A DNA stretch of 64,000 bases from contig BSDZ01000079.1 of NCBI GenBank assembly GCA_030268105.1, positions 2,113,501 through 2,177,500 on the forward strand, in the 5' to 3' direction. A program made the position numbers and the translations under genes. This DNA is from Volvox africanus (Eukaryota; Chlorophyta; Chlorophyceae; Chlamydomonadales; Volvocaceae). The notes beneath the pieces are model-generated. The model was not told the origin of the DNA, did no database searches, and worked only from the letters and a program-made list of their open reading frames with translations. The number at the start of each line of letters is the position of its first letter. Position 1 is the stretch's first letter. This document shows, in pieces, positions 12,612-24,835 of this stretch.

Positions 12612-13160
12612 ACTACGTGTTGCCCGGGGAAATGCGAAGCTGTCATCGTGAAAATCTTCTTGGGGAAGTTTCGCAATCCTGCCATGAAGGGGCAGTTGCT
12701 TCATGTTCTGGAACGGGAAGGCCCTGTGCGCTCGTTGGTGCCGAAAGGCCTCGGTCAGGCAGGCTCCTTTGTTGCCACATTGTGGCGGATAGCGTGGCCG
12801 GGACCAGTGCTGGTGGCCGCATCCCTGATTTTGGCTGCTGGCCACGCCCGTACGTGCAAATGGAACTTCGGGTTGTGCTTCTGCGCACTGCCATGGGGCC
12901 GGTGTGTGTCACAGGCCGGCATCTATGCCTGCCGGGACAGTCATTGCCTTGGTATGGTTGAACGTTCGTTTGGCAAACGAGTATATGCGCTTTTGAGGCA
13001 TTTAACAATTGTTTGACATTGTTCGCACGATTAGCCCAATGCTAGCTCGACACACGGCACAACAATTGTAAGCATTGATAAGATGTCGACGTGCTGTGTA
13101 TGCATTTGTTTATCATCATCCCGCAGCACCCCATCCCCCATGCCTTTCGCGTTTCCAACA
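12612..13160. other. 3' UTR and downstream spacer of the OSCP gene
   Basis: GC-rich open frames on both strands occur here, but none has a recognisable motif and the stretch directly follows the OSCP stop codon. TGTAA at 13066-13070 is the likely poly(A) signal. Confidence 0.4.
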
Positions 13161-13169
13161 AATTTTACG

Positions 13170-13280
13170 CGGTACCTTATCGCCGCCACCAGCAGTAAGG
13201 CCACTATATATAATATTACGGATCTTATTTCTGGCTTTTATTTGCGGCCTTGGCGGCTGCCTAGTTTACGTTCTAACGTT
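13170..13280 (+). repeat. dispersed repeat, copy 1 (its relative is at about 31070-31170)
   Basis: The stretch has a block like CCACCAGCAGTAAGGCC, then a variable AT-rich middle, then GCGGCCTTGGCGGC and CCTAGTTT. The same ordered blocks recur near 31070-31170. Each copy lies just 5' of an AT-rich bacterial-like segment. Confidence 0.6.
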
Positions 13281-13634
13281 TTCACCTTCTCTACCTCGGA
13301 AGGAGCTAGATGTCATCCTCCACTATCGCGGTAAGTCGTATTTACAGCAGCATATCAGGCGTCGTTTATTCGTCTTCCCCCTCATGCCGCCGCCGGTGCA
13401 CGTGGGTGCACGTTTGGTTAACGACCATGTGATGTATGTGAACTGGGAACATCTTCCCCCACCCAAACACCTGCGCATACCATTAGCATACCAACAAAAT
13501 TTATGGTTTGTGCCATATCCTAAACATGAAGCCTGTCCTAAGGGGGGGGCATCCATATCGCCCTTACTGTCTATTTGCAAAGTATAAATGGTTTGTCCTG
13601 TGATGCCAATGCATGCACGCAAGCGCCAACACAT

Positions 13635-15245
13635 ACGTAAAATCAAATCCCAGAATGCTCTGTTCTCCTAATGCAGCTTTAAAGAGAAGTTTGTAATGCT
13701 TTAATTTAATTAAATCAAGATAATACTCCATAGAGGAAAGGAAAGGTTTATTGTTTTCTACGGACATAAGAAAGTTATCTAATAAGATAAATTGTAGGGT
13801 TATTTAGATGAAAAATATTTTCTATTATGAACTATTTCATTTGCTTCTGCTCCGGCTTTTTCCTGTGAGTTCTTCCTTCAAGAATGGATAAGTGCCAATT
13901 TCAAGAACTGTACATTTTTCCAATAACATTTCACTTTTTAAGCTTTAAATTTGTTTAGGCCTTACTTTCTTATAATTTAGCTAAATTTTGTTTAAGACTT
14001 ATCTCTTGAAATAAATTTTGCGGGAATAAACTAATTCAGAAGTTAGAATATCTATCAAAAGCGATTTTTCATAAAAATTGTATTATTCATAAAATCCATG
14101 TACAAGGTAACCTCGCTTTAATAAGCCTAAAAGCAGATGCAGAATATATCATTGAAATGAGCGAGGATTTAATTGAAGATTTTTACCATTCCTCTTACCA
14201 TTTGGTCTGAGTGCCTTGGATCAACCCCCAGATTCATAACGACATCTAATGTCTGATCAAATGCAATTTTTTTGCGGCAGATTGGCAGTGTAAACAATTC
14301 TAAATTATCAAAAATAGTGTCAATTTTATATAAAGATATACTGGTACTATCATTGATGTGGATATGTTTTCTTGGACATTATTTGATTATGTTGATGCTA
14401 ATGACAAGCCAGCATTTAATCCTATTAAAGGAATATTAGATTGGCGTTTGATAGAGCCTTTCCAGAATTGTTCCCTTACTTTCTCAAAAGGCAATGATTT
14501 TGTTTTCTTAAATTAAGACTTCCATTTTTTCCTTAATGCTGCTAAAGATATTGTGAAAAGATTATTGGAAGAAGGCAAGGTTGCTGAGTCAATTAAAAGC
14601 CAGGCTAAATCTATTTCAATGAAAAGGGTCAATAAATGGAAAGGATTTTAATCTTAACACTTGCATTATCTCTGGCAGCTTATAGTGAATCAAGCAATTA
14701 AAATCTAGTGGCAAGATAGAACGTGGTAAGCTGCGAATTGAAGTTCAAGATTTAACGTGGAAAAAAACTATATGCTACCTGAAAAGCTACCTTTTGATTA
14801 GATTAGATTACTCTGCATGAAGAAGTTACTATTATTAGGGAAAGATGAGTAATAGAAAAGGCATCAACTAATTGATTTTGTTTTTTCAACAGATAAAAAT
14901 AAAAGTTGGTAAAAGATTCTGGTTGGTAAGTCATCTGGTGCTATCATCCAGTTCACGGTTTCACTTTTTTCCCTAATGTACATTATGGAGATATAGCGCT
15001 CACACTTAACGAAGCTGTTCTTCTCAAGTTTAAAATTTCACCAATTACAGCGCAATTCTAGATTTAATAAAATACTTTTTTCTGACTATGAAATTGCAGC
15101 ATTAGGGCTAGCTTTATTTCAGCCACTTCAGCAACAAGCAAGATTGCTTCTTCTAACTTACCTAAATTTCTCCTCTTTAAAGCAGAAACACCGAATATTA
15201 ATGAATCATCACCATTAGCGTAATTTTCTTTGGTGAGAATTGTTT
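13635..15245. pseudogene. decayed AT-rich island, bacterial-like in composition
   Basis: Base composition drops abruptly to very AT-rich compared with both flanks. Short reading-frame pieces look prokaryotic but are broken by stops. On the plus strand, 14350-14510 reads through [17 protein letters not shown] and GILDWRLIEPFQN, and 14940-15060 reads through HPVHGFTFFPNVHYGDIALT to a stop. On the minus strand, a piece at 15270-15070 contains ALKRRNLGKLEEAI, reminiscent of a TPR helix pair, and one near 13767-13635 contains MEYYLDLIKLKHYKLLF. I cannot assign any piece to a named family. The state of decay suggests old inserted DNA. A degenerate AT-rich transposon is the main alternative. Confidence 0.5.
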
Positions 15246-17880
15246 CTTTATGTTGCGTGAGGGCTACACCAAAAAGTTTCCAAGGAGAGCACCACAAATG
15301 CTACACATAGCAGCACAGTGCTACCCACCACGTTCACAGGGGGGTTTGAAGTTAGCACCTGCAATGTGGTCAATAATGTCATCATACCTACTGGCCCCTG
15401 GCTCGAGACGCTGGCCAGGAGCATCCACACAACAGCATCCTCACCTGGCAGCCCAGCCCCAGTACAGTGTGCAGGCAGCTTGACAACACGGCAAATGCAC
15501 TTGTGAGCTAAGTCAGCACACTGGCACTTGGGACTGTGCCAGAGGGAAGGCGAGCTACCAACATCATGGTAGGCTATGAGTTGGGGTCGGCTCAGCTAGT
15601 ACTAAGGTGGATTGGATGGATAAGAACTGTAACGTGGCTATACTGGGCCAACTAAGGATGTGCCAACTTGCACAGAACTTGGATGTGGACTGCCAAGTGA
15701 CTGCTGGTTTGGGGGCGATTGAGAGTGACCAGGAGAACATGTGTATCAAATTCAAAGAGATGCACTTTAGTATCTGCACTGTGCAGCAATATTGCACTGG
15801 TACTTCAGTTCATGGCATTGGAATACACCCATTATCTCACAGTTCAGTCATCTACTCGAAATATCTTAATAATCGTTCGACAGGATATAGCGCTCTGCCG
15901 CTGAACTCGCTCGCAGCAGTAGAGCGCTGTATCCTGTCTCATTCTTGGCAATATTTATCTCATATACTGCGTGACCCGTCAGTTTACTACTCGATAGCGA
16001 GCCCCTTCCTGCTTGTCCACTCCGCACCGTGCCCTGGCAAGACCTGGCAATGTGGTTCAACCAAATCTCTTTATTGTGGTGCTTCCAAGTGGGACAAATC
16101 TGCTTAGATGGTGTGGACAAGTTGGATGAAGAAAGGGACTCTCCGTTACACTGCTGTCTCCAACCCCACACACGGCGTGGTCGCCCTACTGGTGACCCTA
16201 TTTGTAACAGAGGGGTCGCCTAGCTGTTAGGTGTAGCTATAACGGCGAGCTCCGAGTCATGGTGCCGTAGGGCACGAGGTGTAAGGGTGACTCCGTGTAG
16301 ATTACATTACATTACTATCTTACAATAGAAGAAGAATGTAATTGGAAGTGTCTGACTTAACTATGCGGGCGCATTAAATAGCGCTGCCTGGCACCTTAGG
16401 GGGCCTTACGTCTATTCAAAACTGGCGCGCATTCTACAACTGACACCGTTGTACGAATGCTCGCATGCAAGTGGCCTCATGCGACTTGTCCAAGTTCTGT
16501 GCGTTACATCTATTATAACTAAGCTATTATTACGCAATTATGATATTTGTCATAAAAGCCAAGTTACGACAACTCAGTTTCGCTCTTTCTGGCGCTTCTG
16601 CGCCATTCGCCCTATTACACTATTCCTGACAGGCACATCATCAGATGATGTCCTCCTTCTCCCCTTCACCAACGGCCTCACAGCCAGACCGGCCGTTGAG
16701 TACAAGTAAGTCCGCGTTCACATTAGTGACAAGAAAAGTAGCAGTGGGTACAAGTACGTTGGCACCCTGAAGCCCCCCATCCACTCTGCACCTCCTGTAC
16801 TTTGCCCAGCAGGCACAGCATGCAATGTGCGTCCTTGGCTTCAGCACTGCTTTCTATCTGGTACATTACATGGTGACTAACACCATGATCTTTTTGGTGG
16901 AGCTGAACAATCTCTGGTGCAGTCAGGCGCTAGTGTGGGAAAAATTGTTCTGGCAGCTAGGGGGAGTGTTGTTGGAGAACTTCGGCTATATTGTGAAAGT
17001 GAGCGAAATTGAGGAGCTCATCAAAGCAACAAAGCACTCGTGTCTTTGTTGAGAAAGTCAAGATGGAGGCGATCTTGGAGATTAAGTCTGAAGGCAGGGT
17101 CTTGATTAAGGCAGCTGACATCGTCAGGATTCAGACTGGTGCAGGATTTCGAGTCGCAATATCCCAACGTGAAACCCCAAAACCCCAAGACAGGGAGGAC
17201 GCTCCTGATGGGAACTATACATATGCACATGGAAGCATGTCTCGGAGCAGATGTTAGCTCCCGCGCTCCCGCAAGTCCAGACGGATTTAGTCAGTGCGGT
17301 GCTTGTACCTACAGGACACAGTCAAGAAACCAATTGTTCGTGTTGCCACGTGCGTATGACAAGAACTGGCTAACCAGGAGACCCCTGTGGCTAACCGTGG
17401 CGATCGAAAAGAACGCTCAACGGTTGCATTTATTTAAGCATGGGGTGAAATCCCATACATGTGCAACACTGATTGATGTATGTCGAATGTTGCTGAATCG
17501 ATTGGGATTCAAACAATCGCAACCCTTTGGATGCCACAAACTTGCTATGCCAAAATCTGACTATCTGAGCAAGTCAGCGATGTAACTTATTGAAGTATTC
17601 TTTTATATTGGCAATAATTTCTTTTTATTTTTCGTGTGCGATGCTTTGTATCTTTGCACAAACCCACTTTGCAACTGTCTTGGCTGGATCGTGGGATCGT
17701 TCAGACAGAAACCTTGGGATGTTAGCAATTATCATATAAATATTAAATCCATACATGATTAAAATTGCAAATATTAACCTGCATCTGCTGGCTTCCAGCA
17801 GGGCCGAATATGTTTCAACCGCCGCGACAATAGCTCCCAAGGAGAAGGCCTCAAATTCCTTTGCTTATACAAATCGTTCC
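15246..17880. other. repeat-rich spacer, no gene recognised
   Basis: Several ORFs of 60-170 codons occur on both strands, but none shows a recognisable motif and the longest (15607-16107) overlaps a dispersed repeat. The stretch may contain eroded transposon sequence. Confidence 0.35.
15745..15985 (+). repeat. dispersed hairpin repeat, copy 1
   Basis: This segment recurs in reverse orientation at about 21170-21440. Shared blocks include CTGCACTGTGCAGCAATATT, CAGTCATCTACTCGAAATAT, TTCTTGGCAATATTTATCTC and an internal hairpin. The hairpin arms here are 15880-15896 and 15921-15937, 17 bp each with one mismatch, reading ACAGGATATAGCGCTCT on the left. It looks like a non-autonomous foldback or MITE-type element. 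Confidence 0.75.
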
Positions 17881-18039
17881 AACGCGTCCAAAACTATTTG
17901 AATTCGGGCCCCCCCCATCGCTGGCGTCGCGCAACTCACTCCATTATCGTCACGACGGCCTATGCGGGCATCCACGATCAGGCGAACGAGCTCCAACAAC
18001 CACAACTAATCGCTAATATCAAATTAGTCTGTGTTTTTA

Positions 18040-19086
18040 ATGCGCACGGAGGTAACCTCTATTGTGTGGCGGATGCGAACCTTGGCCCCGCCCGTAATAG
18101 GGCCCTACAACAGGCAGCCCGTCCAACCCCCCATCAACATCAGCACAACGACCGGGACCATCACGAGCCCGCAGTGCATGGCCGAAGCGTTATCGATTCC
18201 TGACGGCGCCTTAGTGACGGCTCGCTGCTCCAGTTCTACAGCTTCCTCAATCGCCGCCATACCTGCCGCTGCTAGCACATTCAATGCCGCCACCACATCC
18301 GACAGTGTACCCGAGGTATCCGCCGGGGCCGCCCGAAATCTTTCTCGAGCGAACAGTCGTCCTCGACCCGCCGTGGCTCTGGCACTCGCCGCCATTGCGC
18401 TAATGGCGCTGCCGTTCCTGCTCCTCCTCCGTCACGTGGAGCTGGCCGCCCATGGCTTGACTACCGTGCTCGCAGCCGCTACCGCCGCCGCATCCGGGAC
18501 GCTGCAATTCGCTGTATTCGTATTGGCGCGCAAGAGGCGGCAGACGGAGCTGAATGACCGATTGCAACAGCAACAGCAGCAGTGGACGATGGCGGTTGTG
18601 CCCAATAGGGCGGGCATCGCCTTCGGTGTACGAGGCGCCTTTATCTTGCCGCTGCCCATGGAGGTCGCACTGCATCCTTTGTTCTCCGTGTTGCTGTTGC
18701 TGCCGCTGCTCATCTCCGCCGCCGTGGTGGTGCTTTTGCTCGCCGTTGGAGCCGTGGCGTCCACCGACGCTGCGGCAGTGGCAGTGACGTCTAGACAGGC
18801 CTGGTACCGAGCTCTGCTGATGTACACAGCAGCGCTGCTCGTCCCGAGCCCGGATCCGCGTAGGGCCCGCGGCCGTACAAAGGTCCGCCGAATTTGGGAC
18901 CCTTCCCTTGCCCTCGTAATTGAGGGGCTACGTGTGGCACTAGTGGGCGTCGGTTTTGCGGCGGTGCAGAACAGCACGGCGTCTACGGCTGGCGTGGTGG
19001 CGACGGCAGCGGCAGCCGTTGCGGCGGGCGCCTTCTGGGCCTTACATGCTGCCAGTGTGCTAACAATTGTGTTACAGCGTAGCTAA
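18040..19086 (+). CDS. hypothetical Ala-rich multi-pass membrane protein
   Basis: A single open frame of about 348 codons runs from the ATG at 18040 to TAG at 19084-19086. A Ser/Thr/Pro-rich N-terminal 110 residues are followed by hydrophobic segments. The first is VALALAAIALMALPFLLLLR, the next ends GTLQFAVFVLA, then come LFSVLLLLPLLISAAVVVLL, WYRALLMYTAALLV and LALVIEGLRVALVGVGFAA, with a last one near the C-terminus. Positively charged linkers such as RKRRQ and a QQQQQQ run separate them. This predicts five or six membrane spans. I do not recognise the family. GC-rich Ala frames can be artefacts, but alternating hydrophobic and charged blocks favour a real gene. An upstream exon is possible. 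Confidence 0.5.
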   Translation: MRTEVTSIVWRMRTLAPPVIGPYNRQPVQPPINISTTTGTITSPQCMAEALSIPDGALVTARCSSSTASSIAAIPAAASTFNAATTSDSVPEVSAGAARNLSRANSRPRPAVALALAAIALMALPFLLLLRHVELAAHGLTTVLAAATAAASGTLQFAVFVLARKRRQTELNDRLQQQQQQWTMAVVPNRAGIAFGVRGAFILPLPMEVALHPLFSVLLLLPLLISAAVVVLLLAVGAVASTDAAAVAVTSRQAWYRALLMYTAALLVPSPDPRRARGRTKVRRIWDPSLALVIEGLRVALVGVGFAAVQNSTASTAGVVATAAAAVAAGAFWALHAASVLTIVLQRS

Positions 19087-19767
19087 AGTAAGATAGCATG
19101 GCATTCTGCCCGTAAAATGTACCATCAATTATTTATTAAGGAACAGATGTTTGAGTGGATGCACAGGATGTGCCGCCGTTTCCTGAGCTCAGGGCCTTTA
19201 TGTCGCCACTTAGGCTTTGTCGATACGAGATGACGCTTGTGGCAAAGGCAACGAGGCCTGTTGGTTTGTTAGGTTTTTTTGAGGGTCCCGTTGGCGGCTG
19301 GGACTTTGGTCGTGGGCGCCAGACCCCCTTCCGGTACCTACAAAGTTAGCTTGGATGATGGTGGTGGAGTCGTTGACACGTTGTTGAGGTTTCGCTATTT
19401 GTTGTGATTGCTGGTGGTCATGGTGATATTGAAGCAACAGGCCAAAGGAAGGAAGACCGGAGAGCAGAGGATGGGGAGGAGGCAATTCATGCTGGTCTCC
19501 ATGGCCTTGTCAACAATTAATAGCTCCGCCCGGAAGCCCGCGCAAGGAAGCTAGGAAAGACAAAACCGTGTGAAACACGGGGGGTCAGGGATGGGATCGG
19601 CTAGACACATAATAGCAAGCGTTACACCTCTATGTATGGGAACCCGCTGTTGCAGCGCAGCGTGCCCATTCACACCACAGCTTAGGGGGGTTGTTCGGGC
19701 GGCGGTCACTCCACTCCCCCCCTCGCGGTTTCATGTCTCGATTAGTCGTCTCCCCCCCCCTGCCGAT
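19087..19767. other. spacer between convergent genes
   Basis: No coding signal is recognised. TTACA at 19621-19625 (TGTAA on the minus strand) lies about 145 nt downstream of the glycosyltransferase stop codon and is probably its poly(A) signal. Confidence 0.45.
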
Positions 19768-22700
19768 TCATTCGGCCGCGCCCTCTTCTTTCCGGGCAAT
19801 CTTCTGGCGAGGTAATCGCTTGAGGACCGCCTGTCGTAGCTTAGGCACTGCTTCCTGTTGTGCCGCGAGAGCCTGTGTATGGGACGAGGTTTAAGGCATT
19901 GCTTTGGTAAAAGAGAGGACACGTCACGCGGCTTCGGGTCATGCAAGTCTAGGAAACAGCATCCACGATGGCGGGTGCAACGATGGTCTCATCGCTGTGG
20001 GGAAAGGGGGGGGAATGAGTAAATTGAGGTCTACAAGCACGAGGGGTAAGGCTATACGGTACGGGAAATCCCGACCATTAAGACCGGTTCATTGGTTTTC
20101 CTCCCACGCTCCTCCCCGTCCCCCCCCCACATACACACACCTTGATGTCTTTTTTGATTCGGGCGTGCATATGGATAGAAACCACGTTTCGAAGCATCCA
20201 GGTGCAAAGAGCATTGCATGGCTCTTCCGTGCCGGAGAGCTCCAAACCGACCAGCGACGGCAACCGCGGCGCACCGCCAAAGATGACGTACTGGTAGTCG
20301 TAACTGTGCCTTACTAGCGGCCCCGGGTCGGTGAACGCAATACCGTGGCGCCAAAGGCACTCCGAAACCATTTGGTCACCGCCGGTGGCGTTTGTGAAGG
20401 TCAGAAAGCAATCCAATGCATCGCGAAAGGGGATGGAGCGCATAAGGCCCACGGAGAAGATCATGCCAGCACCTCCATGTGCGGTGGGGGGCTGTGGGAA
20501 CGCGAATATGGAGGCGTGTTGCGAGAACCGTGCGGGGGAGGGTGGAAGGAAAAAGGAAAGGAAAATAAATGGGTGGGTTCTTCTCATTGCCATTCCCACG
20601 TGTACAGGTGTCACACACCTCACTCCCGGCCTGAGCTCATTTCACCACCAGCGCCATCTCTAGAAGATCCCCGTGCAGATGTCAAGATGCAGGATATGGG
20701 CTTTTTGAGCGGACGGAAGTTGAGATCTGAGCAGCTTTCCACTGGCATGAGGCCACCCCCGTGCCACTTCCTCGCTCCTGCACCCTACCCCGCATTTCCG
20801 TCTTCCCAACTCTCATCTCTCTCCTGCATCCACCTAATGGCCACCACCACCACCACCACCACCGAGAACAACAACACACACCAGTACGACAGTCCCACCG
20901 TGCAGGGCGCTGTCGAGCCGCTGTCCACCACGGGTTTACACGCGGCCTCCGTCGTACACACCCCTGGACACACCGGCTCCGGCCGATAGCGCTCCCCTGG
21001 GACCTGTGTGGTGTTGCGGGCGAAGGCCTCGTACACCTCCTTGCTTATGGTCCTCTGTTGATACGTGGTCCGTATTTCCACCTGCGGAAATAGTATGTAC
21101 ATGGAAGAGTGTTACACTGTGGGCGACTAGTATATGGATATGGAGTACTTATCTCACGGGCCAGGCAGGACAGGAGAGATATATTGCCAAGAGTGAGACA
21201 TGGTACAGCGCTCTGCTGCTGGGCGAGCGAGCGAGGAGTGAGTGAGGGCTGCTGGACGAGCGAGCGAGTTCAGCAGCAGCAGAGGGCTGTACCCTGTCGA
21301 ACGATTTGCAGGATATTTCGAGTAGATGACTGACCAGCATTGAGAAAGCGGGTTAAATCCAATGGCAGGTGCCGAGCTACCAGTGCAATATTGCTGCACG
21401 GTGCAGATACATTTAACCTGCATGTCATTCTCACTAATTGCACTCCTCACACCGTTTGATATGCGATATATTTGCATCGAGTATTAGAGTTCTGAGGCGC
21501 TGCCAGTGTAACAAGTATTGGAGTGTCCGAAGAAAGGAAAAATCGGAGATGGAGGTATGTTTTGGCCGAGCAGAAGTCACCAGGAGCGCAACGAATGAGC
21601 CGGTGGGGTAAGAGCGGTAAGAGGGCACTTGAGCGAGCGGGGCAACAGTGAAGATGGGCGTATGAGGGAGGGCACTGGCAAAAGATGAATCCGGGCAACG
21701 CCGGGTTTCCCCACCCCTCCTCTTCCCGGCCTTTTCCCCGCCTCTTCCGTTTCCCTGTCCTACTACCCTAATACCCCCGTCTCCCTTACCATGCAAGGTT
21801 CAGACTCCTTTCACAACCCTTGGGTTGCCACGGCCGGGTCCGCTGTTCCCATACCTTCCCGGCCATCTACGTTCGTACACTACATACACCGGGTCTGAGG
21901 AATCCCCCTAACTAGATGCCGCTATGCCATACTCACCCTGCCCGGCGCTGACATGAAGATTTCCTCCAGGGAGGGCAGCGTCTCATTAGCCATATGACAG
22001 GGCAGGCAGCGAGGCGCGTTAGGGTTGGGATGGCGATTGGAAAACCAGAGGTTGTCGGAGAGCGCGATGGGAAGCTCGGGATCTAGGTTGGCCACCAGCT
22101 GCTTCACTGCGTCCATGAAGAATACCGTATCTAGAAGGTCGGGGGAAAACGGGAGAGGGTGGAAGGAAAGGGGGGAAGAGGTAACTACTTGAGCAACTAT
22201 AATACCCGTTATTACGTGCGCTTAAAGGTTGCGTCGCGTAGCGTGCTTGGTAATCCAAAAAAACGAGGCAAGTAAGTGGGAATGAAAGTCATCGGTTGCC
22301 GCAAAGCAGTTTTTTTGGCAAAAGTAACGGCACCCCTAAAATCGCACCGTCATCACCATACAGCATCCACTTGTAAGTCTTCCCGAAGTGTCTGAGGTTG
22401 GAGAATGCACGCCGTCAAGGGGGGGACACAGATGATGGAGGGAGTGTTGGGGATATTGCATCTGTCGTACAGTGTTGGGGATGCGTTTTCACGCTGTGCT
22501 GATTTGCGAATTTGTGAAAGCTGTGCGCAGGCAGCAAGACGCACGGAAGGGTAGGTTTTCGGGTCTAATCATAAGGTTGGCAAAACCGAAGAACAAAGGC
22601 CGATGGGATGGCAACTTGGCAAGTTTCGGTCGAGCCGAGCTGCCCCTCCCACTGCAGTATCCTAGCCGCACTGAAGCATACATGTGTTCCGGCGGGGTCA

Positions 22701-23608
22701 CCCCGAGCGGGTGCCTCGCAGGGTAATCCCGTGCACGCATTTTGGATTGAACTCGGGGCCCAACGTGCCCCAGTGTAACACTACACCATTCTTGCATCCC
22801 CACTCTCCCTTCTCCCCGCCTCCCCAGCTGCTACCTCACCGACTCCCAGAAGGTGCGCCTCCAGTTAAATACCGATTGGTACATGTCATAACGTCCATTA
22901 TCATATATTTTCGGTTGTATGTTGGCCGTTTGTTTGTATCCCAATTCAACAGAGCACGACCCCTCACGACTACACAGACGACCAGTAAGACCTTTGTACG
23001 GCAGCTCACCGATGTGCCGCGAATGGCGCAGCCGCGACACGTGTATCGCCGCCTCTAAGGCTCCGAACCCATCCTCCCAGCTCTGGTGCACCCTCACTGG
23101 GGAAGTAAGCGTACACCTCGCCGGCCGATTCGCGACGGGTGTTGAGACCATGAGGGGCAGTCGGGGAGTCAATCAGGAAAAAGGCGCGCACTTTCGAGCC
23201 ACGCCAGCCCCGGCTGGCACTCGCTAGCCGTATGCGTTTGATGAATGTCCCTGTAGCGAAGACAAAGTCAGAATCGGAAACGTGAGCCTTGTCCGTCCGG
23301 GCCTTCAATCCGCCGTCGGCGGAAGCGCCCGCCTCAGCGCCGGAATCCGTGTCGGTTAACAAGTCCGTTGCAGCGTTGAATCCGGTTCCGCTTTTCTTGT
23401 CGTTATCGCGTCTCGAATAACGGCATTCGTTTATTGGGGATTGATGAACGCAGCCTTCGAATGAAGAATCGGGATGGATAACAACGCCGTACTCAAGCAA
23501 TTCGTCTGCAGTGACGTTACGCAGTCCTCCCGGTGTTTTTGGTGAACTAGCATATGAAGTTACGATGCTAAGGAACAAGAGAGAACAAAAAGTCAGCAGC
23601 CAGCCCAT
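19768..23608 (-). CDS. Fringe-like (GT31-type) glycosyltransferase, type II membrane protein
   Basis: The protein probably transfers a sugar to a glycoprotein acceptor in the Golgi; donor and acceptor are unknown. Five exons join in phase: 23608-23010, 22391-22348, 22130-21937, 20491-20141 and 19872-19768, about 430 aa. The N-terminus MGWLLTFCSLLFLSIVTSYA is a signal anchor, followed by a low-complexity stem to about residue 115. The catalytic part runs from SDFVFATGTFIKRIRLAS through APFAAHRHFGKTYKWMLYGD. Across the exon 2/3 junction this completes the metal-binding DDD followed by TVFFMDAVKQL. It continues with ALSDNLWFSNRHP, then AHGGAGMIFSVGLMR, GGDQMVSECLWRHGIAFTDP and a Cys-x4-Cys segment before NVVSIHMHAR. 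The final exon adds a basic tail (LRQAVLKRLPRQKIARK) to TGA. Exon junctions were fixed by phase and the GDDD motif. Intron 4 (about 1.45 kb) hosts a dispersed repeat. Confidence 0.88.
21170..21440 (-). repeat. dispersed hairpin repeat, copy 2, inside a glycosyltransferase intron
   Basis: Reverse-orientation relative of the element at 15745-15985. The hairpin arms are about 21199-21222 and 21276-21299, spaced by GAGCGAGCGAG-type repeats. The shared ends include TGCACGGTGCAGATAC. It lies in intron 4 of the glycosyltransferase gene, on the same strand as the gene. Confidence 0.75.
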
Positions 23609-24613
23609 AGGGTGGTTAAACCATGTAGTTCAGCTGGTTCGTGCTCCAGGCAGTGTTGCTAAGCCCCAGACATTAATTAAGGTCAGCTCGTCATGACATT
23701 ATTTTTAATATGGTTAAGCGCTACTGTACGTCTTAGACGGTAACTAGCCGTTTCAGCACAGAAAATGTTATTAAAGCGCGATGGAGATAGTTCATAAAAT
23801 TAATGACCTTCTTGTAAGGATGTTTATGCATTAATCCGATTAAGTTAAAGGACCAAGGCCGATGCGCCCTCCCCGATTACGGGAACGCATGTAACGCAGA
23901 AGATAACATGCCAAAAATAAATACTTCAGTATTATCTCCGAGGCTCCAAAGAACAATTTCATGGCTTTATAGACAGCATACGTACTAATGGGCGACAAGC
24001 ACGGACACTCACTCTGCGCCACCCGGTATGCAATCTAACCGGTTATTATGTTTTGATTGTATTTTATACGACAGAAATATAGTTTCCTTTCCAAAACATC
24101 ATTCCAGACAGGACTACTGCTGGCCCGCAATATTTACCTTACGTGTATAAACCATCTCCGCGCGGTCCCGCGCGCCGCCTGCCTTCAACCTTCAAATCAT
24201 GCCTATGGTCAGGTCAGCCCTACAATCAAAGCCATACGGCAACCTCTCAAAGAAGTTTATGTCATGACTCAAAACATTCAATGGACATGCCACGTGGCCC
24301 TAAGCCCCCACGCATACTTGTCCAACAGGGAGCACTAGCCTAGCAAGCAGAAAACACCTATCAGGCGTGTGTCTGCTACCTCGCTTTAGGCTAGCAAGGC
24401 AGGCGTATGCTAGGCAGTAGGTCCAGGTTAGCAGCTAGCCTACCTGATACGTACCCACCCGTACAGCTACATATGTCCCGCCTTGATAGGCCGATGCCTG
24501 ATAAAATGCTCGTCGACCTGATAAGCAGCTGCAAAACTGCAGGTAGGTAAGTGTGCTCGTACTATAAATACCCTGCGTTTATATGTATATGTGTAAATAT
24601 AGACGCAATAAAA
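23609..24613. other. spacer, upstream of the glycosyltransferase; TAGC-rich repeats
   Basis: It should contain the glycosyltransferase promoter. At about 24340-24560 the motif TAGC and variants such as CTAGCAAG and CTAGCCTACC recur many times without a strict period. No coding signal is recognised. Confidence 0.4.
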
Positions 24614-24835
24614 TTACATTGGCAGAGCACGTAGCACAGTTGCGGTGACTATTTGCGAGGTTCCAAGCAATACCTACATACTTTTAACTATATATAGTTA
24701 TATATATATAGTTTAACTATATATAGTTAAAGTATATTTATTTAAATTATATATATATAGTTAAAAAGTATGTAGGTATTGCTTGGAACCTCGCAAATAG
24801 TCACCGCAACTGTGCTACGTGCTCTGCCAATGTAA
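24614..24835. repeat. long perfect inverted repeat (foldback element)
   Basis: The left arm starts TTACATTGGCAGAGCACGTA at 24614 and the right arm is its reverse complement ending at 24835. I count 72 bp of perfect arm identity, after which the match continues into the AT-rich centre with a one-base offset. The centre is itself made of small TATATA palindromes. The transcript would be a stem of more than 70 bp. It could be a MITE-like foldback element or a source of small RNAs. No clear target duplication is visible beyond two bases. Confidence 0.92.

Noticed and set aside
12648..13016. Plus-strand ORF of 122 codons
   Set aside because: It starts just after the OSCP stop codon, has no known motif and lies before the likely poly(A) signal, so it is best seen as 3' UTR.
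18432..18977. Minus-strand Ser/Thr-rich ORF
   Set aside because: It is the antisense reading of the Ala/Leu-rich membrane-protein frame, which has the more protein-like pattern of alternating hydrophobic and charged blocks.
20078..20140. Extension of glycosyltransferase exon 4 to the in-frame stop
   Set aside because: The reading beyond 20141 is a Gly/Cys/Val low-complexity run. A donor (AAG|GTGTGT) at that point joins in phase with a conserved-looking basic terminal exon at 19872-19768.
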